64,000 bases of DNA from Formicarius rufipectus (lineage: Eukaryota; Chordata; Aves; Passeriformes; Formicariidae): assembly GCA_013399695.1 (NCBI GenBank), contig VXAU01004004.1, positions 66,242 to 130,241 on the forward strand. The letters are read 5' to 3'. This document shows positions 10,721-22,480 of the stretch, one piece after another. A model generated the notes under the pieces. That model had not been told where the DNA came from. It saw only the letters and a list, made by a program, of their open reading frames with translations, and did no database searches. The position numbers and the translations under genes are program-made. Each line of letters opens with the position of its first letter. Position 1 is the first letter of the stretch.

Positions 10721-13700
10721 GTGACCCCAAACAACGGCCACAGCTTCACTCCCTGCCAACCTCCCCCTGCTCTGGTACCACTGGTTTCATACCACAGGCT
10801 GTGTCCAGTGCAAAAAGGGTCCTGCACCCCCTCTCCCTGTGTAACCCTCCTCCTGGGACCCCAATCTGTGTCCCACCCATGTCAAAGCCAAGACCTGCAC
10901 TGTCTGGAGGAGAAAAAAAATCCAAGACAATTTTAAAAAAATAACCACTCCCACATTGGAGAAACATCTCAGCACTCTGGAAGCAGAATTTGAAGACTTC
11001 CCTTATCTGGGACGTTTGTCCCTCCCAGATTCTCAATTCCTTCTTCCCTCATTGTTTCCTGACTTTCTCAATTATCTCAGGGGGGCATCAATTTGTTTTC
11101 AAAGTCAGGCATTCATTTCCAGCAAGCCTTTTGGCAACCCTGCTCGTTCCTTCCTGAAGGTCTTTGTGATGGCAGAAGCATCTGCAGAGCCCATCAATCT
11201 TCCCCTGTGCTATCTCGAGAGCCATCTCTGCTGTTGCACAAGGGCTGCTTCAGGAGCATTTAGGAATTCACAAAGCTTCAGATACCTCATTCTGCCTTAC
11301 CTGGAGAGCCTCTTGCTGGCTGGGGACAGATGGGTAAAGTTTGGCTGCAAACGCCTCCAACTTGAATTTTTTTCCTCCCTCATAAATGAGGGCACAGCAA
11401 AAGTCCCACGCAGCAGAAACCCTCAGCTATGAGGTAAATAATCATCAATAATGCTGATTATCACTAATATCATAGGAGGGGGCAAAGATGACTTAGGAAG
11501 GAGCAACTGCGTGGAGTTGGGCTCTCGTGTCTCCCTCGTGGGTAAGGAAAGTGGTTTCTTTGCATTTTTGTCCTGTGAAACACTAATAAATCCAGCTTTT
11601 AACTGAGATTATCCAGGCAACCCTCCACACTGGCACCAACTGTTTGTAACTGGGGTTTGTCTCTCAGCAGGTTTGTTGGAATGGGTAGAAAGAGGAGACC
11701 AACAGCTCTTAGTCCCCTCCAAGTGATGAGCATTGCTGCTCTCCTCTCCCTCCATTCTCTCTCCCCAGCACAAAAGCAGGTATCTGCTGATACCTGTCCG
11801 GTCCTAGTTACCAAAATAATAGAAATTTAAGAATTGAGACTAAAAATCAGCAACCTGAACAACTCAGCATTTTAAAAGTGGTCCCAGGGAGACTGTTTTT
11901 CCCCCCTCCATGAAACATCCAGGTCCTCGTTGTTCCTCCTGCAGGGGACTAAAACCATCTCACCCGCCCTTCCAGGTGGGCAGCCCAAAATCCCACCTAC
12001 CTCTCACAGATCCCACCAGGAGGAAAAAAAAACCTTAGGAAAGGCAATATTTCCATTGGAAACGACAACCAGTAGCCCTAAAAAATTGCTTCCAACTTCC
12101 CCTCCAAGGGAGACAGACACAAACACCCCTTTGGGGTTGAGCTTCAGCCCCATCTGCATTGCCAGACCATTTCCACCTCCCTCTGGTAGTTCTTAACCCA
12201 GAACTAAGTGTTGGTAAAAGGGTGGGGCTTGGGGGGGTTATTTTGAGTTGTTGCAATAATTTCCTCTTTAAATGGTTTAAATATTCAGGACCTGACCCGA
12301 CCTGCTGAGGAAGAACTTGATGGAATGCTTGGGATGTTCCTGTCCTGCAACAAACCCCTCCCAGAAACACAACCCCGCTCCTGAAAATTGCTGAGGGGAA
12401 ACACTCAGAGCTTGCAGAGCCCACTCCAACCACACCATCTCCTCAATCAATAAATTAACAGCTCGTTACTAATTACAGCATCTTGGTGAGATTTACCAGC
12501 TGTAGGATTAAGGAAACCAAACAATGGAATGAGAATGAGGAGAGGGGAAAACCCTCTACCATCCACTTATTACAGTTTCCACTGCAGGACTGCAGATGTT
12601 ATTGTTGAAACACAATAAAAACATAAAAGGTCACAGCTGAGAAAGGAATACAGAAGTATTGTACTTTAAAAAAACCCAGAGTATTAAGCAGCTGATACAG
12701 GGGATGAGTCAGGTAGTCAGAAATCTGCATAAAGTTGTATATTGGATGGGTAATTCCCCCATTCCTGAGCTTAATTGAGCTTTGTGATCATTATCTAAGT
12801 TTGGGATCTTTTTCTTCATAATAAAAATGCTGAGCCACTACATTTTCTATTGTCATCATGCAGAGAGGATTGTCAATAACTAGTAAATTGAAGAGACTTT
12901 TCCTGGTTGGTTTCCCACATTGGATAATCTGGAAAAGTCAATAAGTGAACTTCAAACCGAAAACTAACACTCAAAATTTGTTCACAATTGTATTTTAATT
13001 AAGGCCAGCAGGGAGTCAATCCCACTTTGTGATTCCAAGGAAAGCCTGGCTCAAAAATAAGCAAACTCTGCATTTTTCAACAAGGATTCCAGATATTTTT
13101 TAACATGAGGTCCAGAGTAACACCCCAATTTTGTGACCTTCCCAGCAATGCCACCATCCCTCTGAGCAGAGCCCCTGTGAGGAGAAGCAATTTTCCTGCT
13201 CTCCTGCAGAAAATGCTTCTCACTCCCCGAGGCTCCCAAGCAGCAAAGCCCCTGTGCTGGGTCAGCAGGTGGGTCATCCATGGAAATCCTACAAATAACT
13301 CAGGAATTCCAGGGATTTCCCAAAAGACACCACCACCTTGTACCTGTCAACGTGTCCCCAGAGCTGAGCTGGAGAGTCAGGAGCAATTTAAGGAAAGAAG
13401 ATGATTTTCCTTGAGTGTGGCCACAGAAATGTTCCCCATTTTGATATCCTGCAGTTTTTATGAGAGGTAGAAAATGAAGTTACCCACTTGCTCAGGTTTG
13501 AAATGACTATTGTTGCACAGTGCAGGTGATTAGAAAAGGAACAGTCCCTGAATGTCCATCAGCTTTTCTCTGTGTCCTGGTGCCCCACTTGCACCTGGGA
13601 CATTTTTTCACCTGCACTGCAGATGGGAACTTTCATATCCAGAAATCTGACTCGATTTAATACCACAGTGGGCATGAGGTTGCTTTTATTTTGGCATAAC

Positions 13701-15039
13701 AGTGGTAACACAACTGTTTATTGTGTATAATTCTGGACAAAATGCTCCAACAGATGAACACTGAGAACTTTATCAGTAAGATCTGACCACACACATGAAT
13801 AAACCAATTCTGATTTCTGAGCCAATCTCAGCAGTTGTTAAAAGGAGGCATTAAAAGGAAGGAATTGCGCGACTAAAACTGTCCTGGTCACACCCACTTC
13901 CTAAAATGATTCCAGTGTTGAAGGACTGAAACAAAAACTGGTGAGAGAGTGAGACGAGAGGTTGTTTTTAGTGCTTTCACCTCCCTTCAGAGAAGCAGGG
14001 CTGGTTTGTGGGACCCCAGTGATGGACCTGCACTGCTCTGCTTTGGCACAACCCCAACCAGTCTCACCTCTGGAGACACCCAAGCACTCCAGGGTGGGTC
14101 ACAAAACTGGTCACAGATGCAGCTCCCTGGGATTGTAATGTCACAGCAACAGATGGGGGGAATTCTTCCTAGAAATCACCCTGCATTTGGGTCATTTATC
14201 TTTTTTTATTTCCTCTATTAATGTATCTATTTTCCTTGATCCATTCCTGTGCTGCCACAGAGCACCAGCAATTCCACAGTGCCCTGGAAGCTCTTCTGAG
14301 GCTCCAAACTCCTCTGGGCCGTCTGACCCCCTCTGGGGGGGGGAGTGCAGAAGGGCTGCCTGGCCTTGAGATGAGCTGCCTGTTTTCAGCACTGCAGATA
14401 ATGGGAAATTTGGACTGGAAAAAGCTAAACTAAATTAGAAAACAAGAGAGAGGCTGAATATTGAGCCAGAGGTCTCTCATCCAACTCTAAGAGGACACAA
14501 TTATTCAGTTATAAGGGGCACAACCTTGCTTTGAGTTCATCAAAAATACAGGCAAGGCTAATGAAAATTTATTTTCCTCCAGTCACTGCTCTCCAGAAGG
14601 TCAGGCTGATAAGAAAATCTAATTGCAGAATTGTCAGGCTTTCCATAGGAAAATCAGAAGTCCTTCATATCCTGTAATAAAGCATGACCCAATGCCCACC
14701 TCTCAATGGAGTGTGGTTGCACCTCGAAGCTTATCTCCAAGAAATGAGGAGTTTTGACCACTCATTTTAATTATAATCAGTGAGAACTAAGGACACAAGT
14801 CAGGGAATTGGAGCCATCTCTTCCAGTGTCTAAAATGATGGGTTTAAATCATGTCAGAATAAAATCAAATAAAAATATCCCTCAGGTTTCTGACCTCGAA
14901 TGTGATCTAATACTGAATGTTTCTCTCTGAAATCAGCAGGAAAAATTAAAATACTGATATTTGGTGTGGCCAGGCAGGTTAACACTGAGCTGTGACTGGT
15001 TCGTGGTGGGGACAGCCCTGTTTGTCACCGGGGGACAGG
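10721..15039. other. Long anonymous stretch
   Basis: No convincing exon, RNA gene or known repeat. The 158-codon frame at 10956-11432 has no second exon, no domain and no motif that I recognise. From about 12440 to 12990 the sequence turns AT-rich and complex (ATTA cores, few CpG), a weak candidate for conserved non-coding DNA. The remainder is featureless. Confidence 0.4.
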
Positions 15040-15350
15040 ACAGAGAACAGCCCAGGGGGACAGAGAAGAGTCCAGAGGGGACAGAGAACAGCTCAGAGGG
15101 GACAGAGAAGAGTCCAGAGTGGACAGAGAACAGCTCAGAGGGGACAGAGAACAGTCCAGAGGAACAGAGAAGAGTCCAGAGGGGACAGAGAACAGCCCAA
15201 AGGGGATAGAGAACAGTCCAGAGGGACAGAGAACAGTCCAGGGGGGAACAGAATCCAGTCCAGAGGGGACAGAGAAGAGTTCAGAGGGACAGAGAACAGC
15301 TCAGAGGGGACAGAGAACAGTCCAGAGGGACAGAGAACAGCCCAAGGGGA
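15040..15350. repeat. 21-bp minisatellite, about 15 copies
   Basis: About fifteen tandem copies of the unit ACAGAGAACAGTCCAGAGGG with a variable final G (20-22 bp). Variant positions alternate AGAACAG/AGAAGAG and GTCC/GCTC/GCCC. Because most units are 21 bp, a multiple of three, all forward frames stay open and yield long repetitive translations (up to 190 codons). Single-base length changes in some units shift the frame, which argues against selection for a protein. This is tandem-repeat DNA and not a gene. Confidence 0.95.
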
Positions 15351-15578
15351 CAGTCCTCATCTGGACAGACAGCCCTCAACCCAGAGGGATGGCCCCAGAC
15401 CAAAGGAACAACCCCCAGAGCTCGGGAATTCCTGCGTGGATCCCGAGCATCCCACCACCTGCAGCTCCTGGGAACACCTGGGAATGCTCAGTCTGGGCAT
15501 TGATGGATGCAGTGCCTGCCTGGAAATCACTATTTTTGTTATTTGCTGGGAAATAATAGTATAATATTGTTATTTAAG

Positions 15579-15700
15579 TGTCCAATGCCAGGTTGGAGCA
15601 ACCTGGGACAGCAGAAGGTGACCCTGCCCAGGGCAGGGGGTGGCACTGGATGGGCTTTGAGGTCCATTCCAACACAAACCATCCCACGGTTCTGTGATTC
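15579..15700 (+). mobile_element. CR1 LINE 3' end
   Basis: Sense-orientation CR1 terminus: GTGTCCAATGCCAGGTTGG, then GGCACTGGATGGGCTTTGAG, then TCCATTCCAACACAAACC, ending in the octamer-like CGGTTCTGTGATTC. Confidence 0.92.
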
Positions 15701-15872
15701 CACAATTTATAACCATGGGAACACACTCCAACGAGCTTAAGGCTGGTGGGGGGAAGAGGATAAAAAGCTGGAGAGAAACCACTGCAGCTCCTGGGTTTGG
15801 CTTTTCCTGAGTCAGCTGCTTCAGTGTGGCCAAATCCCAGGGCGGGCTTAAAAAGGAGAAAAAAGAAAATGG

Positions 15873-15910
15873 ATGGAAATAAGATCATAATCTTATGGAA
15901 ATAAGATCTT
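15873..15910. repeat. 22-bp duplication with small hairpin
   Basis: The segment ATGGAAATAAGATC occurs at 15873 and again at 15895, a 22-bp period. The first unit also holds a 7-bp inverted repeat, ATAAGAT and ATCTTAT, around a 4-base loop. It is a small local duplication with no assigned function. Confidence 0.7.
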
Positions 15911-16174
15911 AACCTCCCAGTGGTGCATCCAAGCAAGCACACAGAGCTCCCTCTCTGGGAACCAGCCCCCACCAGAGCGGGGTGACATCTCTGTCATCTC
16001 CTCAGGGAGAACCAAGCCTTGATTTCTCATCCTTCTCCCAGTGCCACATTGGCAGAGGTGCCTCACCCTTGGCCAGGTGGCTTTTGAGTATCTCCATGGA
16101 CAGAGACACCACAGGGAGATGCATCCAAGGACAAAGGTTAAAAGTTGAAAGATCTCTTCAAGTTTGGTGTCTGC
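15911..16174. other. Short anonymous spacer
   Basis: Nothing recognised between the small duplication and the next CR1 fragment. Confidence 0.4.
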
Positions 16175-16268
16175 CACAGAATCATAAATCACCAGGGTTG
16201 GAAAAGACCTCCAAGAGAAGTCCAACCTTCAACCAGATACCACCATGTCCACTAAAACAATCAAGTCC
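16175..16268 (-). mobile_element. CR1-type fragment, reverse orientation
   Basis: CACAGAATCATAAATCACC leads into GGGTTGGAAAAGACCTCCAA, GTCCAACCTTCAACCAG and CCACCATGTCCACTAAAAC. This is the pattern of an avian CR1 subfamily 3' end read on the opposite strand. The fragment is short and diverged. Confidence 0.85.
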
Positions 16269-17224
16269 TTTGGTCAAAGTGAACTGTTCCACCACCACCA
16301 AACCATCCCAACTAATTTACCTTCTCACAGCATCTCCATTTATTCCCCCCTGCAGTTGTACCATTCCTACCAGCCTTGCAAATCCCCGGGGAATTTGGCA
16401 CCAGACAAATCTGCCCCAGATTTCCAAAGGTGGCACCTCTGATCCCCACCACGGGTGACAACTGATGCCTCTGGCCTTCAGCTGGAGCACCCCAATGCCA
16501 ATTCCCTGCTGCCCCCGGGGCAGGGCCATCCCAGCTCCACAGAAATGCCAATTTGCTGCTCCCAGACCTTCCAGCTGGATCCTTCCAGAAAAAGGAGGGT
16601 CACTGCCAGGGATGTTTTCCCTGCCTGCCCTTCCCCTCTTTGCCCACCATCACTGCTGCTTTCAAGGAAGGCAAACTGATTCTTTCTGCTTTAGCTGTTG
16701 TGTCCTGAGGAGGATTGGACTTCTCCTGGTGCTGGGCATGTGACAAGTGCAGTAAAGGAATGGGTAATTCCCATCATTTGGCTCTGAACTGATTCTGGAA
16801 TGAGAACTACATGAGTTGGTTTCTCAAGCAGAGAGATTTTGAACTCACCTTTTAAAAATAATCTGTGGCTGCATTTCCCCTTCCAAGCATGTTTAGTTTC
16901 CAGCTCACACAATTCTGGAGCTCTATATTAAGCCCTTCAACTCAGACAAGAGGGGAATGGGAGACCTGTCCCTTCCCACGAGCACTTGTGAGAAGAAACG
17001 TGATGTTCCTGACCTTGCCCAGCCCAGGGACAGGCTCAGAGCTGCAGTAAAAGGGAAGATGGACAAGACAACAGAGGTAAATTCACATTACAGATGTGTA
17101 TCAATGGCACCATTAAGCCCTGCAGTCTGCAGGAATCATTTAGCAGGATGGCATCGGCTCTGTGCCCTGGGATGGATTTGGCCCCCTCTCCTCCCTCCTC
17201 CTGGGGATGCCCCACCTGGGGAGC
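16269..17224. other. Anonymous non-coding DNA
   Basis: No recognised feature. Open frames are short and overlap on both strands. Confidence 0.4.
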
Positions 17225-17530
17225 TGCCTCCAGCTCTGGCGTCCCAGCACAGGAAGGATTGGGAGCTGCTGGAACAGCTCCAGAGGAGGCCACGGAGATG
17301 CTCCAAGGGCTGAAGCCACTTCATTCTGGAGCCAGGCTGGGAGAGCTGGGGAGGTCACCTGGAGAGGAGAAGGCTCCAGGGACACCTGAGAGCCCCTTCC
17401 AGTGTCTAAAGGGGCTCCAGGAGAGCTGGAGAGGGACTGGGGACAAGGGATGGAGGGACAGGACAAGGGGAATGGTTTCAAACTGCCAGAGGGCAGGGAT
17501 GGATGGGATACCGGGAAGTGTGGGGTGGTC
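17225..17530 (+). mobile_element. CR1 LINE fragment (3' UTR body)
   Basis: Sense-strand CR1 landmarks appear in order: AACAGCTCCAGAGGAGGCCA, GGAGCCAGGCTGGGAGAGCT, GAGAAGGCTCCAGGGACACC, TCCAGTGTCTAAAGGGGCTC, CTGGAGAGGGACTGGGGACA and GACAAGGGGAATGGTTTCAA. The terminal octamers are missing. It may start somewhat upstream, near 17150. The 251-codon frame that overlaps it (17094-17849) is repeat sequence and not a gene. Confidence 0.85.
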
Positions 17531-17584
17531 CTGGCACAGGCTGCTGTATCCCAAATTCCTGATGGTCAACACACACATCCATCC

Positions 17585-18095
17585 TCGCCCTGGGAACAGC
17601 ACCAAGCCAACGTGCCTCTCGGCCGCCCCTCTCCCGAGGGTTTCTCCTGCCTTTCTCCTGAAATGCATAAACGCGGAGCAGGGGATGTCCCAGGCGGGGC
17701 TCCTGCTCCGTCCGTGGCATCCAAGTGCCCTCTTGTGTCCACACCCCGCACTTCGGGGAGCTTTTCCCTCCCTCATCCCTGAAAACCGCAGCTCCCGCAT
17801 CCCAAGGGGATGCTCGGAGCGGTGTTCGGGTCCTTTAACGCCGAATTAACGGGGTCTCGAATTGCCGGCAAAGCCACCGAGGAACAAAAGCAGCTGCGGC
17901 TTTTTAGAAACGGGATTTTCCCCCCAAGAAATCCCCTGTTCTGACCCTATAAATCCCACTCCCCTCCAGCTGGATTCGGGAAGGGCTGCGCTGGTCATCC
18001 CCATCCCCATCCCCCAGCAAGGAAGTGACTCTCAGGGTAATTAGAGGGGCTTGACATTTCTGGTTTCCAGGCAGGACTCGGGGAAGGCAGCGCTG
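17585..18095. promoter_or_regulatory. CpG-richer block
   Basis: Roughly 25 CpG dinucleotides occur in about 510 bp by eye, several times the local background. Clusters include GGCCGCCCC, AACGCGGAG, TTAACGCCGAATTAACGGGG and TCTCGAATTGCCGGC. No TATA box, initiator or open coding frame follows. It could be a small CpG island, an orphan promoter, an enhancer or simply an unmethylated GC-rich patch. Confidence 0.3.
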
Positions 18096-21000
18096 GAAAT
18101 TGGAGGTTTGCAGACCAAAATTGTGGGTTTGGAACAACAAACTCCTCGGGAATTAAAATTTGGGTTTCCTGGAAAGGCACAGCGGAGCTAAATTAAAAAG
18201 CTGGGAAAGCTGAAGTGGGTCATTAGCAACGTTTGACAAGAAAATGTCCAATATTTCATACCTGAGCTAAATTTTAAAAGGAAGAAGACAGAAAACGAAA
18301 TCAGAGCTCATTTACTCAGTGGGGATTAAAGCAAATATGTTAGCAACCCCCAAAGCAATTTATTTCTGGTTCTGAAGTTTTATCAAAGTACCAACCTTTG
18401 TCTAATCCTGAAAAGAGTATTTCCTTCCCTTCAGTGTGGACAGCCAAACGTGAAGTGCCGTTGTTTTTGCACCTCCCCTCGTGCTTTCCAGCCAAGCACA
18501 GATGGTGGGACCCTCCCTGGGCTCACCTGGGGTGCAGGAGGAGCACGGAGAGGAGGAGCAGGGAGGAGATTCACCCAGTGCTGGGCCCAGCAGTGGCACA
18601 GAACCAGGGGATGAAAAAAATCAATGGAATGGAGGAAATTCAGCCTGAGAAGGTGACAAACAACAACATGGAACAGCCTGGGAACACAGGAGTGCTCTGG
18701 TTGCAAGGAGGGGAACAGGATGCAGTGCTTTGTGCACTGACGTGGGAATGTCGTAAGAGCTGGCACAGAAGGGATTGTTTGTTTCTCTTCTGGGGCTGGA
18801 CAGCTTTTTCTGGGTTTTATTTTTAATTTTTCTAGCTTATATCTTGATTTTCCAGTTGGACCAGCAGGTTCTGGACCACAGGATCTGAGGCAGGATGTGC
18901 CCAGTTCCTGGGAATTCAGCACCACGCAAAGTCACCTCTCAAGGTGCCTCCGCCTTCCATGGAGGTGGGTCAAGGTAAGAGCATTTCAGGCTGGAAAAAG
19001 TCCAACTTCATCCTTTAATGATTTCTTCCCACCTCGTTGGTAACACAATCATCACAGGGAGGCCATGGGTTGACGGAATTACTGTCAGGACAGGCAGGAA
19101 CAGCTTTACAACAAATAATCTGCAGAAATCCAGTCATGAAGTTGAATTTGAAATGCACATGTATGAAAACATGATGTGCCCTGCTCAGACACAGTCCCTC
19201 TGCTCTTTCTCCCTTCCCTACACACTGGTGGCTCTCACCTTTTAGGTGTGTAAAGATAATATCCCTAATTTTACTTATCCATGACTGCTGGACTCCATAA
19301 AGTCTCGGGTAGTGCCCCGATTTCCCATCAGGATGGGAAGAACAACCTGGAATGATCCCTTTTCCATTAAAATCCCCACTGAGGTGCTGCTCCTCAGGGG
19401 CTTCCAGGAGCTGCAGGTCTGGGCAGTGACATTCCATTCAGGAGAGCCAAGGAAATGCAGAATTAATGGAGATCTCTTCCATTTTCTCTCCCTTTAACCT
19501 GAGTGGAGTGAGACTGAAACCGAGGAAAGAATTAAAATAGAAATGAAGATAAAACTGCAGGTTGTTTTCTCAGAGGCTTCAAGAGTCATAATGATGGGAA
19601 TAAAGTCTCCTAAAATTCCAAACACGAGCAGAGACTTTCATTTCCCAAGGAAGAAAAACAGCTGGAGTGTTTGCTTTCAAACCATTTCAGCTTTTACCTC
19701 CGTAGAAAAGGCCAAAATCCAAGCCCTAAAGGCTAAAAACCTGAAGGCATTTTCATTTCTAATAATTAAAAACTAATTGTTATGATTTTTATGCAAAGCT
19801 CTGGTGACACAAGAAGGATTTTTCATACATTTGAACATTTGGAATCCAGCCAGACTGGAAAGGACATCACGAGATCCCCTGGTCCAGCCTTACATGGCAG
19901 GAGTTCATTGCACTTCTCTCCTGCTACAAAACTAATCTTACAAGCTTCTCAATAAAGTTTTAATTGTTGAAGGTTATATTTTAGTTCTTGACCAGGCACC
20001 TTATAAAGCAGAAAACTCGATAATGTGTAAGAGTAGAAACTTCTTTCTGTGTTAACTTCCAAGATTTGGATAAGACCGAGTTTAGATTTGAGTCTTTCAG
20101 AAACCCATAATGATTTCTAATTAAAAAATTGAAATCTATCCATTTTGTTCACCAGAAACAATGTTAATCCTGCATTTCAGGGTTCCCAGTGGGTCAAGAG
20201 ATGATGCACTGCAAGTGAGATTTGGTCTGTGTTCAGTTCCAGGCCCATGAACTGCTCTGCTTGGTGGTTCTTTGTCAAAACCATAGCCAGAATCCCCTTT
20301 GGAGGAGTTTTCTGGGCTGCATCCTGTTACTCAGCCTCGAAGGGGCTGTGTTGGTCAGTCCACCCTCAGGCTGAAAAGCAAATTCCTGGGGCCAAAGCAG
20401 AAGACAAAAACATCCCCACGCTGAGCTGCACACAGGCAAAGCACAGCCCACGGAGCTCCAACAGAGAGCTGGGCTCCAAAATCAGCATTTTGATATTTAA
20501 CTAGGCCTTCATAACGGCCTCAACCTTCAGGTCAGGCACACGATGTCCTGAGGTTCTCCAGCCACCCAAGGATCCAACATCAGCCTGCACTTGTGCCCCA
20601 TGGGAAGCAGCAGGTGATGGGAAAGGGGCTGCTCCTCAATGATTCTGCTGCAGCCACAGGAGGGGCAGGACACAAGAAACGCCCTGAAATGTTGGTGAGC
20701 CTGATGGGAAAAGACATGTTGGAGAGGGCGATACTCTTATTTTAATCCGTGTTTTGCAGCAGCAGCTCTGCAAAATCCTGGTTTCTGCCCTACCTGGGAT
20801 GTCTTCTCAGCAATACACAGCACCACACAATCCCTGATGCTGCTGCCCCAAACACAGACTTTAATTCAACTTTACCATTTCTTTTTTTCTCTTTACTGTT
20901 TCTCCTTTCTGTTTTCCCTGCCAATAAAAGTGGGTTTATGGCTTGAGGTATTGCAGCTGCTTATGAGCAACCCTGAAATGCTCCACAGCTATTCCAGGCC

Positions 21001-21481
21001 TTCCTTTGGAGCTGAGGACATTCTGATCCAGCAGCAGCAGCAGATGGCCCTTAGCTACACAAGTGATTCCAACACAGTTCCACATTTCATTATTACAAAG
21101 TTCAAGCCTAAGAAATTGCTTTTTTCCCTGTTAGGAAGAGCTATAACTTCTCTTTAACCACTGTAGCCCCAAGAGCAACAATCTCTCCCTTCATTACAGC
21201 TGCTTCTTCCTTCTCCAGGCTTGCAGAACACACTGCCCACCACAACAGCAGCATTTTAATGTGCTGATGGCTCTGCCCTGCTGGGGGGAGGTGGGGGCAG
21301 CCCCTGCATATGGCCTCTTGTTTACCAAAAACTATCAGATCATGGGAGCACTGGATGCTTTGGGTTTCATTTCCAGCCTTTTCTCCACTTCCTTTAACCA
21401 GAGTTTTAGTTCCGACTTCAGTGTCCTAAAAATCCCGATGACTTTTACCCACAATAACAATAAAAAGTGGGTTTTGAACAA
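18096..21481. other. Anonymous non-coding DNA
   Basis: No gene, RNA gene or clear repeat. A stretch near 19848-19900 (GACTGGAAAGGACATCACGA) faintly resembles the reverse CR1 end but is too short to call. A CTCF-like core lies at 21037-21050 and is listed separately. Confidence 0.4.
21037..21050 (+). promoter_or_regulatory. Weak CTCF-like core motif
   Basis: GCAGCAGATGGCCC agrees with the CTCF core consensus CCASYAGRKGGCRS at 12 of 14 positions (mismatches at 1 and 13). It is embedded in a short CAG repeat, which lowers its weight, and matches of this quality arise by chance. Confidence 0.2.
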
Positions 21482-21888
21482 TGTCATGGGTTTCTGTAGC
21501 TGAATTTTAGTAGAACGGGGGGGCTTCCAGGAGCATTTCTGTTAGAAGCTGCCAGAAGCTTCTCCTGTCCTGTAGAGCCAATTGAAAATCATAGTTACGC
21601 CTCTGTGAGACATATTCAAGAATTNNNNNNNNNNNNNNNNNNNNNNNNNNNNNNNNNNNNNNNNNNNNNNNNNNNNNNNNNNNNNNNNNNNNNNNNNNTT
21701 TTCCCCCAGCAGAAGTGTTGCCCGGGGGGTGGACTCACCTTGGAGAGTCTCTTGAGGACTGTCCCCCGTGGGAGGGACCCCAGGGGAGCAGGGGAAGGAC
21801 TCAGAGCTGTGGCCCCCCTGCAGCCCGTGGGCAGGACCGTGGGGGAGCAGGTTGTCCCCCTGCAGCCCACGGAGCCCATCGGGGGGCA
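21482..21888 (+). mobile_element. LTR, family B copy 1, 5' part with assembly gap
   Basis: The LTR begins TGTCATGGGTTTCTGTAGC and follows the full-length copy at 56518-57541 (opposite strand) through GCTGAATTTTAGTAG and AGCTGCCAGAAGCTTCTCCT. After the N run it continues from GCAGAAGTGTTGCCCGGGGG to GCCCATCGGGGGGCA. Beyond 21888 similarity ends, so the 3' third is missing. It lacks 51 bp that copy 2 has, between two copies of GAGCCAA. Open frames across it are artefacts of LTR sequence and N translation. Confidence 0.85.
21625..21698. other. Assembly gap (74 N)
   Basis: The run of N lies inside LTR copy B1. The flanks correspond to two points of copy B2 that are about 305 bp apart, so the true missing sequence may be longer than 74 bases. 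Confidence 1.
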
Positions 21889-22374
21889 TCTGACAGTGGC
21901 TGAGCAAAGAGGAGAGAGGGTCTGAAAACACTTCTGGCCTTTAGACTAATATTTGCATCTAAAACTTCAATTTATGGCAGCCCAGTGGTCTTGTGCTGCT
22001 CCTGTTGGTCACATCTGGGGGGAAAAATAAACAGGTTTTTCCACAGATATATATATATATCTTGAAGTTCTCAGATCAGTATCTCTCCTGATTCCTATCG
22101 TGATATGGATTCAAAACTGCCCCATGTGAAAGTCTACAGCAGAGCCTGCAGCTTAAATTACATTATTCTGAGCTAACAAGGGATTAACCACAGGCACAGT
22201 AGCATTCCCACATGGACACACTGCTTTCCTTTGGTTATTAGGTACTAATTGTTATATATATACAATTAATATAGATCCCAAGAAGAAACACCAACATGAG
22301 AAAAGGGCTGTGAAGTTGTGCCAGATACAAAACGTTCTCAGCTTAAAACAGGCTGCTCCAGGATTTGATTCTCC
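21889..22374. other. Anonymous AT-leaning DNA
   Basis: Holds short TATATA microsatellites (near 22046-22060 and 22252-22262) and nothing else recognised. Confidence 0.4.
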
Positions 22375-22480
22375 CTGGAATTGCTCAAGGCCAGGTTAGA
22401 GCACCCCTGCTCAGTGGAAGGTGGCCCTGCCCATGGCAAGGGGGTCCCTTCCAACCCAAAGCGTTGTGGGATTCTAGAAT
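22375..22480 (+). mobile_element. CR1 LINE 3' end, short
   Basis: CTCAAGGCCAGGTTAGAGCA, GGTGGCCCTGCCCATGGCAA and GTCCCTTCCAACCCAAAGC, followed by GGGATTCTAGAATT, follow the sense CR1 terminus with internal deletions. Confidence 0.85.

Noticed and set aside
14992..15564. 190-codon repetitive protein
   Set aside because: It is the translation of a 21-bp minisatellite. Unit-length changes shift the frame and other frames are also open.
17094..17849. 251-codon frame, the longest in the window
   Set aside because: It runs through a CR1 3' UTR fragment into a CpG-rich block and has no recognisable domain.
19848..19900. Faint similarity to a reverse CR1 end
   Set aside because: Too short and diverged to distinguish from chance.
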